Assembly: GCA_009192285.1 (NCBI GenBank)
Contig: WBVU01000003.1
Coordinates: 1,829,973 to 1,893,972 of the forward strand
Length of the DNA stretch: 64,000 bases
Reading direction: 5' to 3'
Origin: Morchella semilibera
Lineage: Eukaryota > Ascomycota > Pezizomycetes > Pezizales > Morchellaceae
In this document: positions 1 to 10,004 of the stretch, one piece after another
Numbering within the stretch: the stretch's first letter is position 1
Layout: every line of letters starts with the position of its first letter
Made by a program: the position numbers and the translations under genes
Notes under the pieces: generated by a model
The model's database searches: none
Told to the model about the DNA's origin: nothing
The model's input: the letters and a program-made list of their open reading frames with translations, nothing else

Positions 1-70
1 GCTCAGGCATCCCATCCCACCTCCACAGAGCTCCCCCCCACACACACACGCACCCCGAAATCACCACACC

Positions 71-1598
71 ATGGAAGACACCGAAGAAGACGGTTACGGC
101 AGCGAAGCCTGGGGCGAGATCGACTACCGCGATCTCATCGCTGCCGCAGACGAAGTTGAGAAAAAAGTAACACCCACAAAACCTCCCGCGCCACCACCAC
201 CACAGCAGCAGCAGCAGCAGCAGCAACTATGGTTCACGGAGGAGGACTTTGACGACTTTGACGATGTTGACATGGCTGGTGCTGCGGTGCCGAGCCTGGC
301 GTTAGAGGTGGTGGACTTGACGAGCTCGTCGGAGACGTTGAGGGGTGAGACGCCGCCGCTGCCGTCGTCGTCGCCGCTGCTGCCGCTGCCACCACAACCA
401 CCACAACCACCAAAGCCACCACAACCGCCACAGGCACCACAGGCACCACAGGCACCACAGGCACCACAGGCACCACAGGCACCACCACAGGCACCACCAC
501 AGGCACCACCACAGGCACCACAATCGGTGGCGGGGAGCTCGAGGACCGCGTATGTGTAGCTCTGGACCCTTATTGCTTTGAGCCGGGATTACATTGGCTG
601 ACTTGACCCGACAGCCCACAGACACCCCAGAACCAGAACCAGAGCCCGGACCGGAGCCAAAACCAAGACCGGAACCAAAACCAGAGCCGAAACCAGACCC
701 GAAACCAGAGCCGGAACCGGAACCGGAACCAGAACCACAGCCAGAACCACAACCAGAACTACAGCAAACGCAAGCCCTCCAACCCCCTCGAAAGGTATCC
801 CCCCATTTCCCTTTCACGTACACACATTATACAAACTGACCTCGAAATAAAAACTAGCGAATCCCGCGCCCGCCCCAGGGTCGAATACTCGGGGACGATC
901 TTCCCGCGCTTCACGCACGCGTATGAGGCGGACCTAGCGTCGGCCGTTGCCGTGGCCGAGTTCTCGCTGCGCCTCATGGAGGTGCTGACCAGCGTGCTGC
1001 GCGAGTTCCTGGCCGCCCACGGCGGCGGATATCCGCTGGGGTGGCGGCAGGCCAAGGCCGACGAGATCAATCGCATGGTGGGCCACCGGAAGGCCGACGC
1101 GGGGTTTCGGGGGTGGGACTTTTTGGCGCTGGCGAATTGTATCATCACGTTTAAGTGAGTTTTTTATTTCTCTTTCTTTTTCTTTTAAATTTATTTATTT
1201 CTTGGGGGACTGACGGACGGAGGCATAGGAGCTTCATGCCGGCATTCGTCAAGAACGGTGCGGGAGTGATTGAGAGACTACGGGTGCTGAAGACGACAAT
1301 GAGGTGGACGTTTGCGCATACGTCGCTGCAGGAGGAGGAGAGGAAGCATCCGATGGAGCTGAGCCTGTGGGCGATCAATACGCTGTTCCTGATTGAGAAC
1401 CTTGATGTGTCGATGGACTATGCGGGGAGGGTCATGGCGCTGCATCAGAGTCTTTGGGTATGTCTTGATCTTGCCGCGCGAGGGAGGGGAGTAAGGGGAT
1501 GAAGGGGGTTACTGATGTGTGTGTGCGTGTGGTGTGTGTGAGTGTAGGCAAGGGCCGCCCAGCCGTCGCCGCCGCCATATGTCTCACAGGAAACATAG
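71..1598 (+). CDS. Orphan Pro/Gln-rich protein, multi-exon, function unknown
   Basis: I do not recognise a family. The start is the ATG at 71, giving an acidic head ([10 protein letters not shown]), a Gln run and an acidic FDDFDD patch. A Pro-Gln-Ala tandem tract and a PEPEP-type tract follow. The conserved-looking part is 858-1154 and 1229-1457, with helical sequence such as [17 protein letters not shown] and [19 protein letters not shown]. My model uses exons 71-526, 615-817, 858-1154, 1229-1457 and 1548-1598. The last two introns are clear (GTGAGT donor at 1155 and GTATGT donor at 1458, both ending in AG). The first two are uncertain because the low-complexity tracts stay open in more than one frame; the better GTATGT donor near 549 gives the wrong frame downstream. 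The last exon ends in VSQET then TAG. The two low-complexity tracts look like fast-evolving disordered linker, so the helical C-terminal half is the better target for homology searches. Confidence 0.55.
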
Positions 1599-2419
1599 AA
1601 AGCTTTCTGGTATACTCTTCTTTCTCTAATCTAGGGTTCTGTGGCTAAGCTGGAGCACGTAGGTAGCTTGGCTTGCTTGGGCATTGATATTACATGTCTC
1701 CTCCTCCTCTACCAGTGCATCCATCCCTTTTTCCGTTTCCTGCCGGAAATATCATTGGCTGTCTTTTTTTCCTCCGCTTCGACCATGCCGGTACGGTGGT
1801 GCTGGAGAGAGGTATGTAGTACTACCAACGTACGTGGGTACGAGGCCCTAACGTTCGTTTTGGGGCATGATCGAGTATGTGGATTTTTTCATGGAGTCAT
1901 CTTTTTCTTTCATTTCATTTCTTTTGTTTTTCGGTTCTCGGTTTCTCGGTTCTCGGTTCTCGGTTTCGGTTTCGCTTCGTTTCGTCTGTATTACTATTAC
2001 ACTACACTGCACGTATTTCTTTTCTTTGGACATTCTTGGTACGTATATCTGCGGGTGGGGTGGGGTGGGGTGGGGTGGGAATTTGAATTGCTATGTAGGG
2101 AGTAAGATGTCGGTAGTATATGAAATACACAACTACACAGAGACAGCCACAGCAGTCCAGTTATACAAACGCCCCCAAATGCAAAATGCAAAGAGGGGGG
2201 TTTCCACTCGTGATATGCACCGCATATCAGACTGTCTTGCCTTAGTAACAACCCCGTCTAATAGTAATCATCTCCACCCCCGCCAAGCCACGCCCACCGG
2301 CGCTATAAATCCCCGAGCTCCACCGCTACTTGTTGTCTACACAACTAAAGTAGTAAAATACCTACTTACTCTACCTGCACACTTCGAATCCCCGCACACA
2401 CACACTGAAAAAAGAGAGA
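1599..2419. other. Intergenic, repeat-like sequence upstream of the ABHD12-like gene
   Basis: No gene is supported here. It holds a pyrimidine-rich stretch, a short array of TCGGTTC-type repeats around 1930-1975, a GGGTGGGG tandem tract near 2052-2078 that could form a G-quadruplex, and the promoter of the next gene. Open frames in this stretch overlap each other and read through simple repeats. Confidence 0.5.
2304..2309 (+). promoter_or_regulatory. Probable TATA box of the ABHD12-like gene
   Basis: TATAAA lies 111 bp upstream of the ATG at 2420, followed by a C/T and A-rich leader typical of fungal 5' UTRs. The motif is seen directly; its use is inferred. Confidence 0.4.
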
Positions 2420-3860
2420 ATGAACCCGCTGCTGAAGAAGGCCTACTGGTCGCTGGCGGCGATGGGGGCGCTGTATTTTGTGTTTCTGGGCTGTCTTGCG
2501 AATCCGTGGGTGCAGCGCAAGTACGTGTTTTTCAGTTTCTAGTTTTTATTGCTGCTGTGGCTAAACTCACATATCACAAACAAATAGTGCCATCTACATG
2601 AACCGTCTGAAGGTAACGTGGCGCCAGGACCTGACGAAGCCGGAGGAGTTTGGGTTTGCTAGTACGTTTTTCTCCTTTTCTCTAGGGTCTACGGGTCTAC
2701 GGCTTTTACTTACTGTGTGTGAGTGGTCTAGAGAACCAGGTGACGCCGTTCTTCATTGGTACTCCGGACGGCGAGCGCATCTTTGCGTGGCACGTGCTCC
2801 CGCTCGGGCTGTACAAGGCGCACCGCGAGGAGCTCGTGCAGCAGCCCGACGGCGTGTGGGAGGATGCGACGAGTGCGCGCGGCGTCCAGCTCATGATGGA
2901 GGATCCGGAGGCGAGGCTGGTCGTTCACTGTATGTATCCCCCGGTGGTGGTTTGGTTGTGAGGGAGGTAGCTAGGATGGTTGGCTGACAGTCGTCTATGT
3001 AGTCCACGGGGTTAGGGCCCTCACCTCCGGCTGGCGGGATATGATTTGCTGATGTGGATACTATGAATTAGAATGCCGGGACCGTCGGCGCCACCTGGCG
3101 CCCAACCTACCTGCGCTCGCTCTCGGCCGCCGACCCCTCAAAGATCCACATCCTCACCATCGACTACCGCGGATACGGGCTCTCCAGCGGGTCCCCCACC
3201 GAAGACGGTCTCATCACCGACGGGCTCTCCGCCGTCCACTGGGCCATGAACACCACTGGTCTTCCCGCGTCGCGCATCGCGCTCGTCGGCCAGTCCCTCG
3301 GCACGGCCGTGACGTTTGGCGTGGCCGAGCGCCTCGCCACGCACCCGACACGCCCCACCGAGCTTGCGGCCGTCGTCGCTATCGCGCCCTTCACAAACAT
3401 CAAGGAGCTGGTCGTGACGTATGCCATTGGCGGGGTGGTGCCGATCCTGTCGCCGCTGAGGCCGTATCCCTTCCTGCAGCGCCTGTTCTCGAGGTTCATT
3501 GTTGAGCACTGGCGCAGCGATGAGAGGGTTGCCCGGCTGGTCAGGGCTAGTCGGAGGCTGCGGCTCGTGCTGCTGCATGCCTACAACGACTTTGATATCC
3601 CGTGGGCGCATAGCGATCGGCTGTTTTATGTTGCGGCGAATGCGACGGTGGCGGAGGGGGACGAGGGCCTGGGGTGGGTGCAGGTGGAGGAGATGAAGGA
3701 GAGGACCGAGTTTGGGGAGGAGAGCTATAGGAAGAGGTGGCCGGGGAGCAGGAGTGCGGGGAATAGGATCGAGCAGTGGGTGGTGAGGTGGGGGGGACAC
3801 AATCAGGTTGTGACGAGTGCGGGGACGTCGGTCATTGTGGCGGAGGCGCTGGGGTTGTAG
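2420..3860 (+). CDS. ABHD12/BEM46-like serine hydrolase, membrane-anchored, 389 aa
   Basis: Alpha/beta hydrolase of the ABHD12/BEM46 type, expected to cleave acyl esters of membrane lipids; the substrate cannot be read from sequence. Five exons fit: 2420-2520, 2588-2661, 2732-2929, 3003-3010 and 3072-3860, together 1170 nt. The N-terminus has one hydrophobic anchor (about residues 8-28). FAKNQVTPFFIGTPDGE is a family-typical strand region. The oxyanion motif HFHGNAG is built across the 8-nt exon. The nucleophile elbow is GQSLG (Ser near residue 202), the acid is probably the Asp in YNDFDIPW, and the His is in WGGHNQV near the C-terminus. Length and order fit fungal homologues. The start is chosen because it gives the anchor and follows the TATA box by about 110 bp. 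The gene is GC-rich in its last exon like its neighbours, and nothing suggests transfer. Confidence 0.88.
3003..3010 (+). other. 8-nt microexon (TCCACGGG) of the ABHD12-like gene
   Basis: The exon before it ends ...GTC GTT CAC T at 2929 with a GTATGT donor. The intron 2930-3002 has CTGAC near its end and closes with TAG. TCCACGGG follows, then a GTTAGG donor at 3011 and an intron with CTGAT ending TAG at 3071. Joining gives Val-Val-His-Phe-His-Gly-Asn-Ala-Gly in one frame with the large downstream exon. Without the microexon the HG oxyanion motif is lost. Confidence 0.85.
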
Positions 3861-4098
3861 ATGTCGGTAGAGTAGAGTAGATAGGAGTAGATATAGAGAT
3901 TTGTAGCGCTGTTCTCCTTATTTGTGTGGTGGTGGTGGTGTTTATGATGATGATGATGATGACGATGATTGTTGTACGGTATCTTATCAGTTTATCAATG
4001 CGAACCCAAGACCGAGACCGAATCAAATGCCTTCTTCCCCACCCCACAACGCTTGGCAACCTCCACCTCCACCTCTCCCCACAAACCCACCAACCCAA

Positions 4099-4435
4099 AT
4101 GTCACTCTGGCAGTAACACCCCCCTCCCCCCCGCCCTCTCCGCAGCCAGCCAGCTGACACAGGGGAACCAAGCTAGATACTACCGCACGCTACGCCCACA
4201 GACGCGCGCGCTCCTCGGCGCCGGCGTGGTCGTCTACGCAACCGCAATGCTGTACGTCAGCGACGCCGCGGAGGAGAAGCTCGGCCTCGTGCCGACCGAG
4301 GAGGATAAGCGCCGGCTTGAGGAGCTGGTGCCGAGGATCAGGCCGGTGGAGAGGGGGGGAGGTAGGTGTGTGGGGCGGGGTGGGGCGGGGTGGGGCGGGT
4401 GGGGCGGGGTGGGTATGGGCGGGGGGGGGGGGTGA
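4099..4435 (+). CDS. Small one-pass membrane protein, about 80 aa, function unknown
   Basis: ATG at 4099 reads MSLW, then a 49-nt intron (4113-4161; GTAACA donor, CTGAC branch point just before the CAG acceptor) joins to QGNQARYYRTLRPQTRALLG, a hydrophobic segment (AGVVVYATAMLYV) and a charged tail EEKLGLVPTEEDKRRLEELV. The pattern of a basic segment, one membrane helix and a charged helical tail is common in small fungal mitochondrial or ER membrane proteins. I do not recognise a named family. The 3' end is uncertain: reading straight on gives a Gly-rich tail from the G-tract and a TGA at 4433-4435, but a GTAGGT donor at about 4362 could splice the tail away. The core protein is credible; the end coordinate is not firm. 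Confidence 0.5.
4366..4434 (+). repeat. G-rich tract with quadruplex potential
   Basis: Repeated GGGGCGGGGT units lead into a run of 12 G at 4421-4432. There are well over four G-runs of three or more on the + strand. It overlaps the 3' end or last intron of the small membrane protein gene. Confidence 0.8.
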
Positions 4436-4572
4436 AGGCTGCTGCTTTTTCTCGTCTCTTGTGTATGTGTGTCGTGCGCCACAGGGTATCTACTTATATA
4501 TCTACATGTGTCTATTGCGGGGGGCGGGCAGTTCGTACATATATCTTGCGGGCTTATAATTATGACATTGGT

Positions 4573-4614
4573 CCTCCACCCTACCCTACCCTACCCCACC
4601 CTACCCCTACCCCG
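4573..4614. repeat. Degenerate telomere-like CCCTA repeat
   Basis: CACCCTACCCTACCCTACC and variants with CCCCA and CCCCTA units run for about 40 nt. The fungal telomere unit is TTAGGG/CCCTAA, so this matches only as a degenerate five-base form and lies inside a gene-rich region. Confidence 0.5.
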
Positions 4615-5130
4615 CCAACTGAGTCCAACGCACAAAACCCCCGTAATGTCGGGGTATGTACATGTAGTGCTAGTGACCCGGGGGGGCCCCACCGTCTCCA
4701 ACTCGTAGCTTCAATCCCACGCCCATACTGTCCCGGCACACGGTCCACAGCGCCGGTCATGGCGTGTCACTCGGTGCGTGGGTAAGGGTTTGTTTGTGTT
4801 GACATTAGTACTTGTAATAGCAACGTAATATAATAAACAGCAAGAGCGGTACTCCCCCGGGCTCGCGGTAGTAGTGGCAACGGTTGGTTCTGGCGTTGTG
4901 GCCCAGGAGGGGGGGGGGGCGGGGGGGCGCGGTCGTGGCTAAGGGTGGGGGTGGGTGGGTGGCCCGCCACACTTTGCTTCCGGGCGGGCAGTACGGGGGG
5001 TAATTACACATGTATTCCCGCAGCCCATCTCTACAGAGCATAAAAAAAGCCAGCAACAAAAGACTTATGTGCGTGAGTCCTCATCCCTCAAGAGCGTCGC
5101 TACCATATTGGGCATTCTCACCACTGCTCC

Positions 5131-5202
5131 CACCAGGGGTTGAACCTGTCGTGGTCATATGACGAGGCCCAGTGTATTACCACTAGGCCACGCCACGGTG
5201 CT
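5131..5202 (-). pseudogene. tRNA-like remnant with A and B boxes, not foldable
   Basis: On the minus strand TGGCCTAGTGG matches the Pol III A box and GGTTCAACCCC matches the B box at tRNA spacing. A D-arm-like and a partial anticodon-arm-like stem (TCGT/ACGA around an ATG loop) can be drawn. The bases where the two acceptor strands should be do not pair, and there is no room for a normal variable loop. I read it as a decayed tRNA or the head of a tRNA-derived SINE. Confidence 0.35.
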
Positions 5203-5484
5203 TTCGTTTGTGCCGCTGTGGTTTATCACCTTTCCTTGGCGGCGCATCATAGCCCCGAGTATAAGTACATGTAATCTTACATTTCGTTACCCGGTTGGTG
5301 GGTAATGATTGGTAGACACATAATTACATGTATATTACTACACCCAGGTTCCCATACACAGTAAATGCTACATACATACATACAAAAACACCCCAAAAAT
5401 GGATTGACCATCCACCAAGATCCGAGTCCACTCCCACTCTATTTTATATTTTTATTTACAAAAAGTGATACTAAGCTAACCACC

Positions 5485-6861
5485 TCACTTCGCCCTCACA
5501 GCCACAGCCACAGCTTCCTCCTCCTCCTCCTCCTCATACTCCTCCTGCTCCCCGCCCACGGCCCAGTCCCACACGCCCCTCCACAAGCCCGCCTTATGCA
5601 CCATCGCCAGCCCCATCACAACAGGCAGATGCCACACGCTAGCCCAGAACAGCCTCTTAGCCGTGCCGCCCTCCCCGGCCTTCCGATAGAACCTCCACGC
5701 CTCCCGGACCAGCCACCCATTGACAAGGGAGCTATCGGCCACGAAGCCCGCGTCCACCACGCCCGCCATCCACAGCCCCGCGCAGATGGGGAAGAAGAGG
5801 ACGCTGTAGCGCAGCGCCACGCGCCCATTGAGACCGGGATACTTCCACGCCATCATCTGGTACCCCGCCGCGCGGTACTCCCCGCGGATGGTCCAGCTCA
5901 GCGAGTTGAAGTGGGGGAACTGCCACGCAAAGAGCAAGCCCGCCAGCAGCCACCCGCCCGGGTGCGCAAGGTTCTCGGCGGCACCGCCGCTGAGGCTGCC
6001 GGCGCCCGCGGCAGCCGCCCACCCCATGAGCGGCGGGATGCCGCCGACGATGGCCCCAACCCACGTGTTCACCACCGAGAGGCGCTTCAAGGGCGTGTAG
6101 ACGCCGGCGTAGAGGGCGATGTTTGCGGCGCCGAGGGCGGCCACGGTCGGGTTGACGCCAAAGTAGAGGGCGGCGGTGCCGGCTGTGCCGGTGGCGAGGG
6201 CGAAGGCGAGGGCCTGCGACGGCCGGATCAGACCCCGGACGAGGGGGCGGTTGCGCGTGCGCGACATCTTGCGGTCGTAGTCGGGCTCGAGGTACATGTT
6301 GAAGGCGTTCGCGGAGGCGGAGGAGAGCGTGGTGCCCAGCGTGAGGAAGGTCAGCGTCAGCGCGGAGAGGGTTGGGGTTGTGGTGGCCGCGAGCAGCGGG
6401 TCCGTGGGGTACAGCGCGTACGGGGCCATCGCGGACAGCACGACGAGCACCGTGAGGCGTGGCTTGGACAGCGCGAGGTACGGGTATAGGAGGCGCTTGA
6501 GGGAGCCCGTGGGGGAGGATGCGGAGGAGGTTGACAGCAGGCTCGAGGCGTCGGGGGGTAGAGGCGCGTTGGGGTCTTCTGCCTCCTCCTTCTTGCGGAG
6601 CAGCTGTCTGCGGCGGTGTGGGAGCAGCTGTGGGGTGGTGCTGGCGGTCGAGGAGGCCGCATTGTCGGAGAGTGGCCGGTTATAGAGGAAGTAGCCGGTC
6701 TTCCATGGGGCTTGGACTGCGCGCAGAGGTTTTGCCTGCTTCTGCTGGACAATTGTGGTGAGGGTCCGGCGGCGGGGGGTGGAGCTTTGGCGCAGCTGGA
6801 AGATGCAGTTGAGGCAGATTGATGGCGCCGGCGCCCCCCTTTGGGGCAGACGCAGCACCAT
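5485..6861 (-). CDS. COX10: Protoheme IX farnesyltransferase (haem O synthase), 458 aa
   Basis: UbiA-family prenyltransferase of the mitochondrial inner membrane. It attaches a farnesyl group to haem b to make haem O, the precursor of haem A for cytochrome c oxidase. One uninterrupted exon of 458 codons. The N-terminal 120 residues are Arg/Ser-rich and fit a mitochondrial presequence. The core begins near [18 protein letters not shown], followed by the diagnostic [19 protein letters not shown] region with its N-x3-D-x3-D metal/diphosphate motif and [10 protein letters not shown]. The second Asp-rich site is replaced as in the COX10 family, and seven to nine membrane segments can be drawn. The C-terminus ends in a Glu run ([11 protein letters not shown]-like), which is unusual but low complexity. 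The start is the ATG at 6861; no better upstream ATG is seen. Length is normal for fungal COX10. Confidence 0.95.
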   Translation of the reverse strand: MVLRLPQRGAPAPSICLNCIFQLRQSSTPRRRTLTTIVQQKQAKPLRAVQAPWKTGYFLYNRPLSDNAASSTASTTPQLLPHRRRQLLRKKEEAEDPNAPLPPDASSLLSTSSASSPTGSLKRLLYPYLALSKPRLTVLVVLSAMAPYALYPTDPLLAATTTPTLSALTLTFLTLGTTLSSASANAFNMYLEPDYDRKMSRTRNRPLVRGLIRPSQALAFALATGTAGTAALYFGVNPTVAALGAANIALYAGVYTPLKRLSVVNTWVGAIVGGIPPLMGWAAAAGAGSLSGGAAENLAHPGGWLLAGLLFAWQFPHFNSLSWTIRGEYRAAGYQMMAWKYPGLNGRVALRYSVLFFPICAGLWMAGVVDAGFVADSSLVNGWLVREAWRFYRKAGEGGTAKRLFWASVWHLPVVMGLAMVHKAGLWRGVWDWAVGGEQEEYEEEEEEEAVAVAVRAK

Positions 6862-7493
6862 TAGGGAGAAGGGGGGGTAGAGAGAGAGGGGAGAACGTAT
6901 ATGGGGAAGTAATGGAGATGATGATGATGATGGAGGTGAGTTCTCGAGAAAGGAAAGTGGGATGAGATGGAGGTTTAATCTTATCTTATCTTATCTACAT
7001 GCCTATGCAAGTCTAATTGATTGTAGGACTGGGATTACTCAGCAATCTTTCCCTCACTCGAGTGATGGGCCATGCTGGAGGTTATGCTCGTTGTCTCGGG
7101 TTACGTTCGGGACTGGGTGGGTGGGTTTACACGGACTGGTGAGTGCTCCTTGACCAATTCGTGGTGCCCGGTACTCCGTAATGGGGGTGAGAGCGAGGTG
7201 GTTTTGCAACTTGTAGGCCACATTACAGGACACAGCGCATACAACTACATTTACTTGTAGTACGGCATCTGGTTGCCTTGACCTACGTACAAGTAATGTA
7301 CATGCTACAGATCCAACATTTTCAGCCCATGAACACACCGGACAACGCGGTCCCACGTCCGCACTAAAAGCTATACCCCCCAGTGCACTCCCAAATAAAA
7401 TGTATGCACTTAAACCATACAACTCTCATAGCCCCCCCCCCCCCCCCCCCCCGGGCTCACCGTCACGGAATGTGCCGAGGTCGCGGATAATCA
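6862..7493. other. Intergenic between COX10 and tRNA-Thr
   Basis: This holds the COX10 promoter (GATGATGAT simple repeat near 6920, TTATC repeats near 6978-6995) and a C21 run just upstream of the tRNA. I see no supported gene. Confidence 0.5.
7432..7452 (+). repeat. Poly(C) run of 21
   Basis: Twenty-one consecutive C, the longest homopolymer in the window, 42 bp upstream of tRNA-Thr. Confidence 0.9.
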
Positions 7494-7566
7494 GCTCTGG
7501 TGGCCAAGTTGGTAAGGCGCAGCACTAGTAATGCTGAGATCCTCGGTTCAACTCCGAGTCAGAGCA
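7494..7566 (+). tRNA. tRNA-Thr (anticodon AGT)
   Basis: A complete cloverleaf of 73 nt without an intron. Acceptor GCTCTGG pairs with TCAGAGC (one G-T). The D arm is GCC/GGC, and the anticodon stem CAGCA/TGCTG encloses CTAGTAA, giving anticodon AGT at 7527-7529. The T arm is CTCGG-TTCAACT-CCGAG and the discriminator is A. It reads ACU and, after A34 to inosine, ACC. Confidence 0.95.
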
Positions 7567-10004
7567 TACACCGTGATACCGACAGTTAGGAACATTGTTC
7601 TTGGGAAGTCCTTTTTATTGGCGTGGCTATAGTGTGTATAGTAAGGGTAAGGCTAGACTTATCTTGTTGGTGCGGTGGGGGTGGTTCCTACGTAGAATAG
7701 CAGGCAGTGGCACTTGGTGTGTACCGTGGTCTGGCTACAGAATTATCTGGGCGCTGATCCGGTGTTCAGGTTGCCAAGTGGGACTTGGCATTGAAGGTTG
7801 CAACAGTCTGGGTCCCCTGTGAAATCTGGTAGATGTTTGGCATGTCTGGTGATATTGGACATAGATACTACCAAGGCTTTAATTGGTAATTTCCTGCCCA
7901 AGCATCCGCATCCCTTGGTTACACCGTATGAGAAGGTCGGGGACATGCAATGAGGTCTGTTGGTACAAAAGGTGTGATTGTTGGTGGATAGATCCACCAG
8001 ACGAATACTTTACATTTCTGCCTGAATTTGAAATCATGAGAAGTATTATGATCCCTAGGTTGAAGACGTTACTGTGATATATTTCGGATCTTGAATAACT
8101 CTGCGCCAGAGGTGTGTGGCTGATGGCCGGAACGTAAGGTTGCTGAATTAGGCCCGTATCCATGTCCAGATAATTCTAGTCCCCTACCGTGGTTGGTGTC
8201 CCCAGTAGAGTGAGAAGTAGGCTTTTTTTCAACTGTGGGCATCTTACGTTTGACTCCGGGGTCGAGGTACGTGTAGTTCCGCGATTAAAGTCTTGACTCT
8301 CCAACAGGCCATGACGGATACGGGCATAGAGCCGCAACGAATAAGCCCATATTGCCAACAGCTGGGTGGTGGCGGATTGTATGTATATATATCCACTCTA
8401 CAAACGTGTCCGTGTGGGCGTTTCCCTGCACCCACGGAAGCCCTGGCCAAGAGTGGAGGGTGGGGTCCTGACATACATTCTTTATACATACATACATAAG
8501 AGGACGCGTTTTGGTATCGTAATGTAACGGCTGCGCACTGGCGTTGGGGACTAGTAGGGTCGAAGGTGTAGGTATGGTATCCCGGTGCATTGGGTTTCCT
8601 GGGGGGGTATATGGATGAAGCCGACTACCACTGCTTTCTAAGCTAGTGTGTAGGCAGCTACAGTTGGATCCCATCCGTGCTATACTACCTTGATCAGAGC
8701 GCTGAGTCGCTCTCTTAGCCGCAGATCTGGCTGGCACTGGCGGCGGGGCGTTGGATACATGTATGTATGTATGTGCTTGCGCAGTGTAGACAGCGGGGGG
8801 GGGGGTCCTCTACACGGGCCTGTATGTGCAACTATGTTACTTCTGCGGGTCATATACGTTAGCAAACTGAGCTGGGGGGGGGGGTGCGTTGGGTGTGGAT
8901 GTGGATGTGGGCGGGGGCAGAAGAGGGATGAAGTGTAGTGCCCGGGGGTACAGTGTCGGGAGGCAGACTGCTTGGCAAAGGGACAAAGCCCTAAACCTAA
9001 CAGTAGGTACAAAGCACCTGGGGATCACGACACGCCCCCCCCCCAACGGACGGAACAGAAGCATGGAGCACCGTCAGATCAGGCTTGGGATATAAACCCA
9101 CGCTTCCAAGAACTCGATTCCCCCTCGCGGCCAGCAGTCGCTCCGCCTTGGTCTAAGCAGTACGTATAGACACCTAGCTAGTCTACTCCCACCCCCGGGC
9201 CTCTGTCCCAAACAACTCTACGCATCCCCCGCCCCGCGCACTGGGGGCTTTCGTTATGTAGCTAGCATTCCACTTATTTCAGTGGGGTAGTTGTAATTAA
9301 TGAAGTAAACAAAAAACAAAATCAGTGGGGTGGTTGGTTAAGATCATGGTCTATCACTCGCTGCCAAGACAGCGCACTTCATGTGTCTGGCTGCATGTTC
9401 TTCGCGCCGTGAGAGAAGGTTGGCGGCCAGGCGTGCTCATACCCACTATTGACTTGGCTTGGTGTTGCCTTGGGTCTCGCTCGCGGTGGCCACAATGGGC
9501 TGTTTCGGTGGTAAACCGTGTGATATGTTTGACGTGACGTACATGATAAAGCTAGTCCCACTAAACTGTCCAAAGAAAAGAGAGCAAAGGAAAAGGAAAA
9601 GGAAAAGAAAAAGGAAAGAGAAAGGAAAGAGAGAAAAGAAAAAGAAAAGGAAACGGAAACGGAAAAGGGAAAGGAAAAGGAAAAGGAAAAGAAAATATGG
9701 CTAAAGAATTAGGAAGATATGAATAAAAGAAGGAGCACCTAATCCAAAATTGAAATACAAAATGATTAACGGGAAGATTTCAAGCAACGACATAATCAGC
9801 CTCTGGTGTGTCGTCCGAGTGCTGGGCTTTAGGTGCCCCCGTAGGATGTAAACCAGACGTGGGTTTCGATAATGCTCTAGTTGGATTCTGGCGAATTTTC
9901 TGGCGCTGCATTCATCGAGTTTGATTGTAGAGGCTTCTCTTCTAATAAGAGGTCGTAAGGCGTGTTTTAAAGATTTTCCGCAGTATAAATGTTTTCCGCA
10001 CTTC
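7567..10004. other. Intergenic, 2.4 kb without a supported gene
   Basis: Open frames here are short, overlap on both strands and lack recognisable domains. Features seen: G11 runs at about 8795 and 8874, a C10 run near 9043, one TACATGTA at 8756, a TATGTATG simple repeat at 8758-8773, and the polypurine tract listed separately. Confidence 0.5.
9573..9697 (+). repeat. Polypurine tract, AAAAGG-type repeat
   Basis: About 125 nt almost entirely of A and G, built from GGAAAA/GGAAAG units with only four C. It lies about 300 bp beyond the 3' end of the minus-strand NACHT-ankyrin gene. Such a tract can adopt triplex DNA or simply be microsatellite slippage. Confidence 0.8.

Larger units (their letters stand above)
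4436..5484. other. Intergenic; telomere-like tract, G-runs, tRNA-like remnant
   Basis: No gene is supported. It contains a (CCCTA)n-like tract, a G11 run near 4909, three copies of TACATGTA (4659, 5266, 5325) and the tRNA-like remnant described separately. The 3' UTR of COX10 probably occupies the end. Confidence 0.5.

Noticed and set aside
302-823. Long minus-strand and third-frame reading frames over 234-839 with Leu-Trp, Gly-Ser and His-Arg repeats
   Set aside because: They are mirror readings of the Pro/Gln and Pro/Glu coding repeats of the first gene.
4573-4614. True telomere end
   Set aside because: It is internal, short and degenerate, with genes on both sides.
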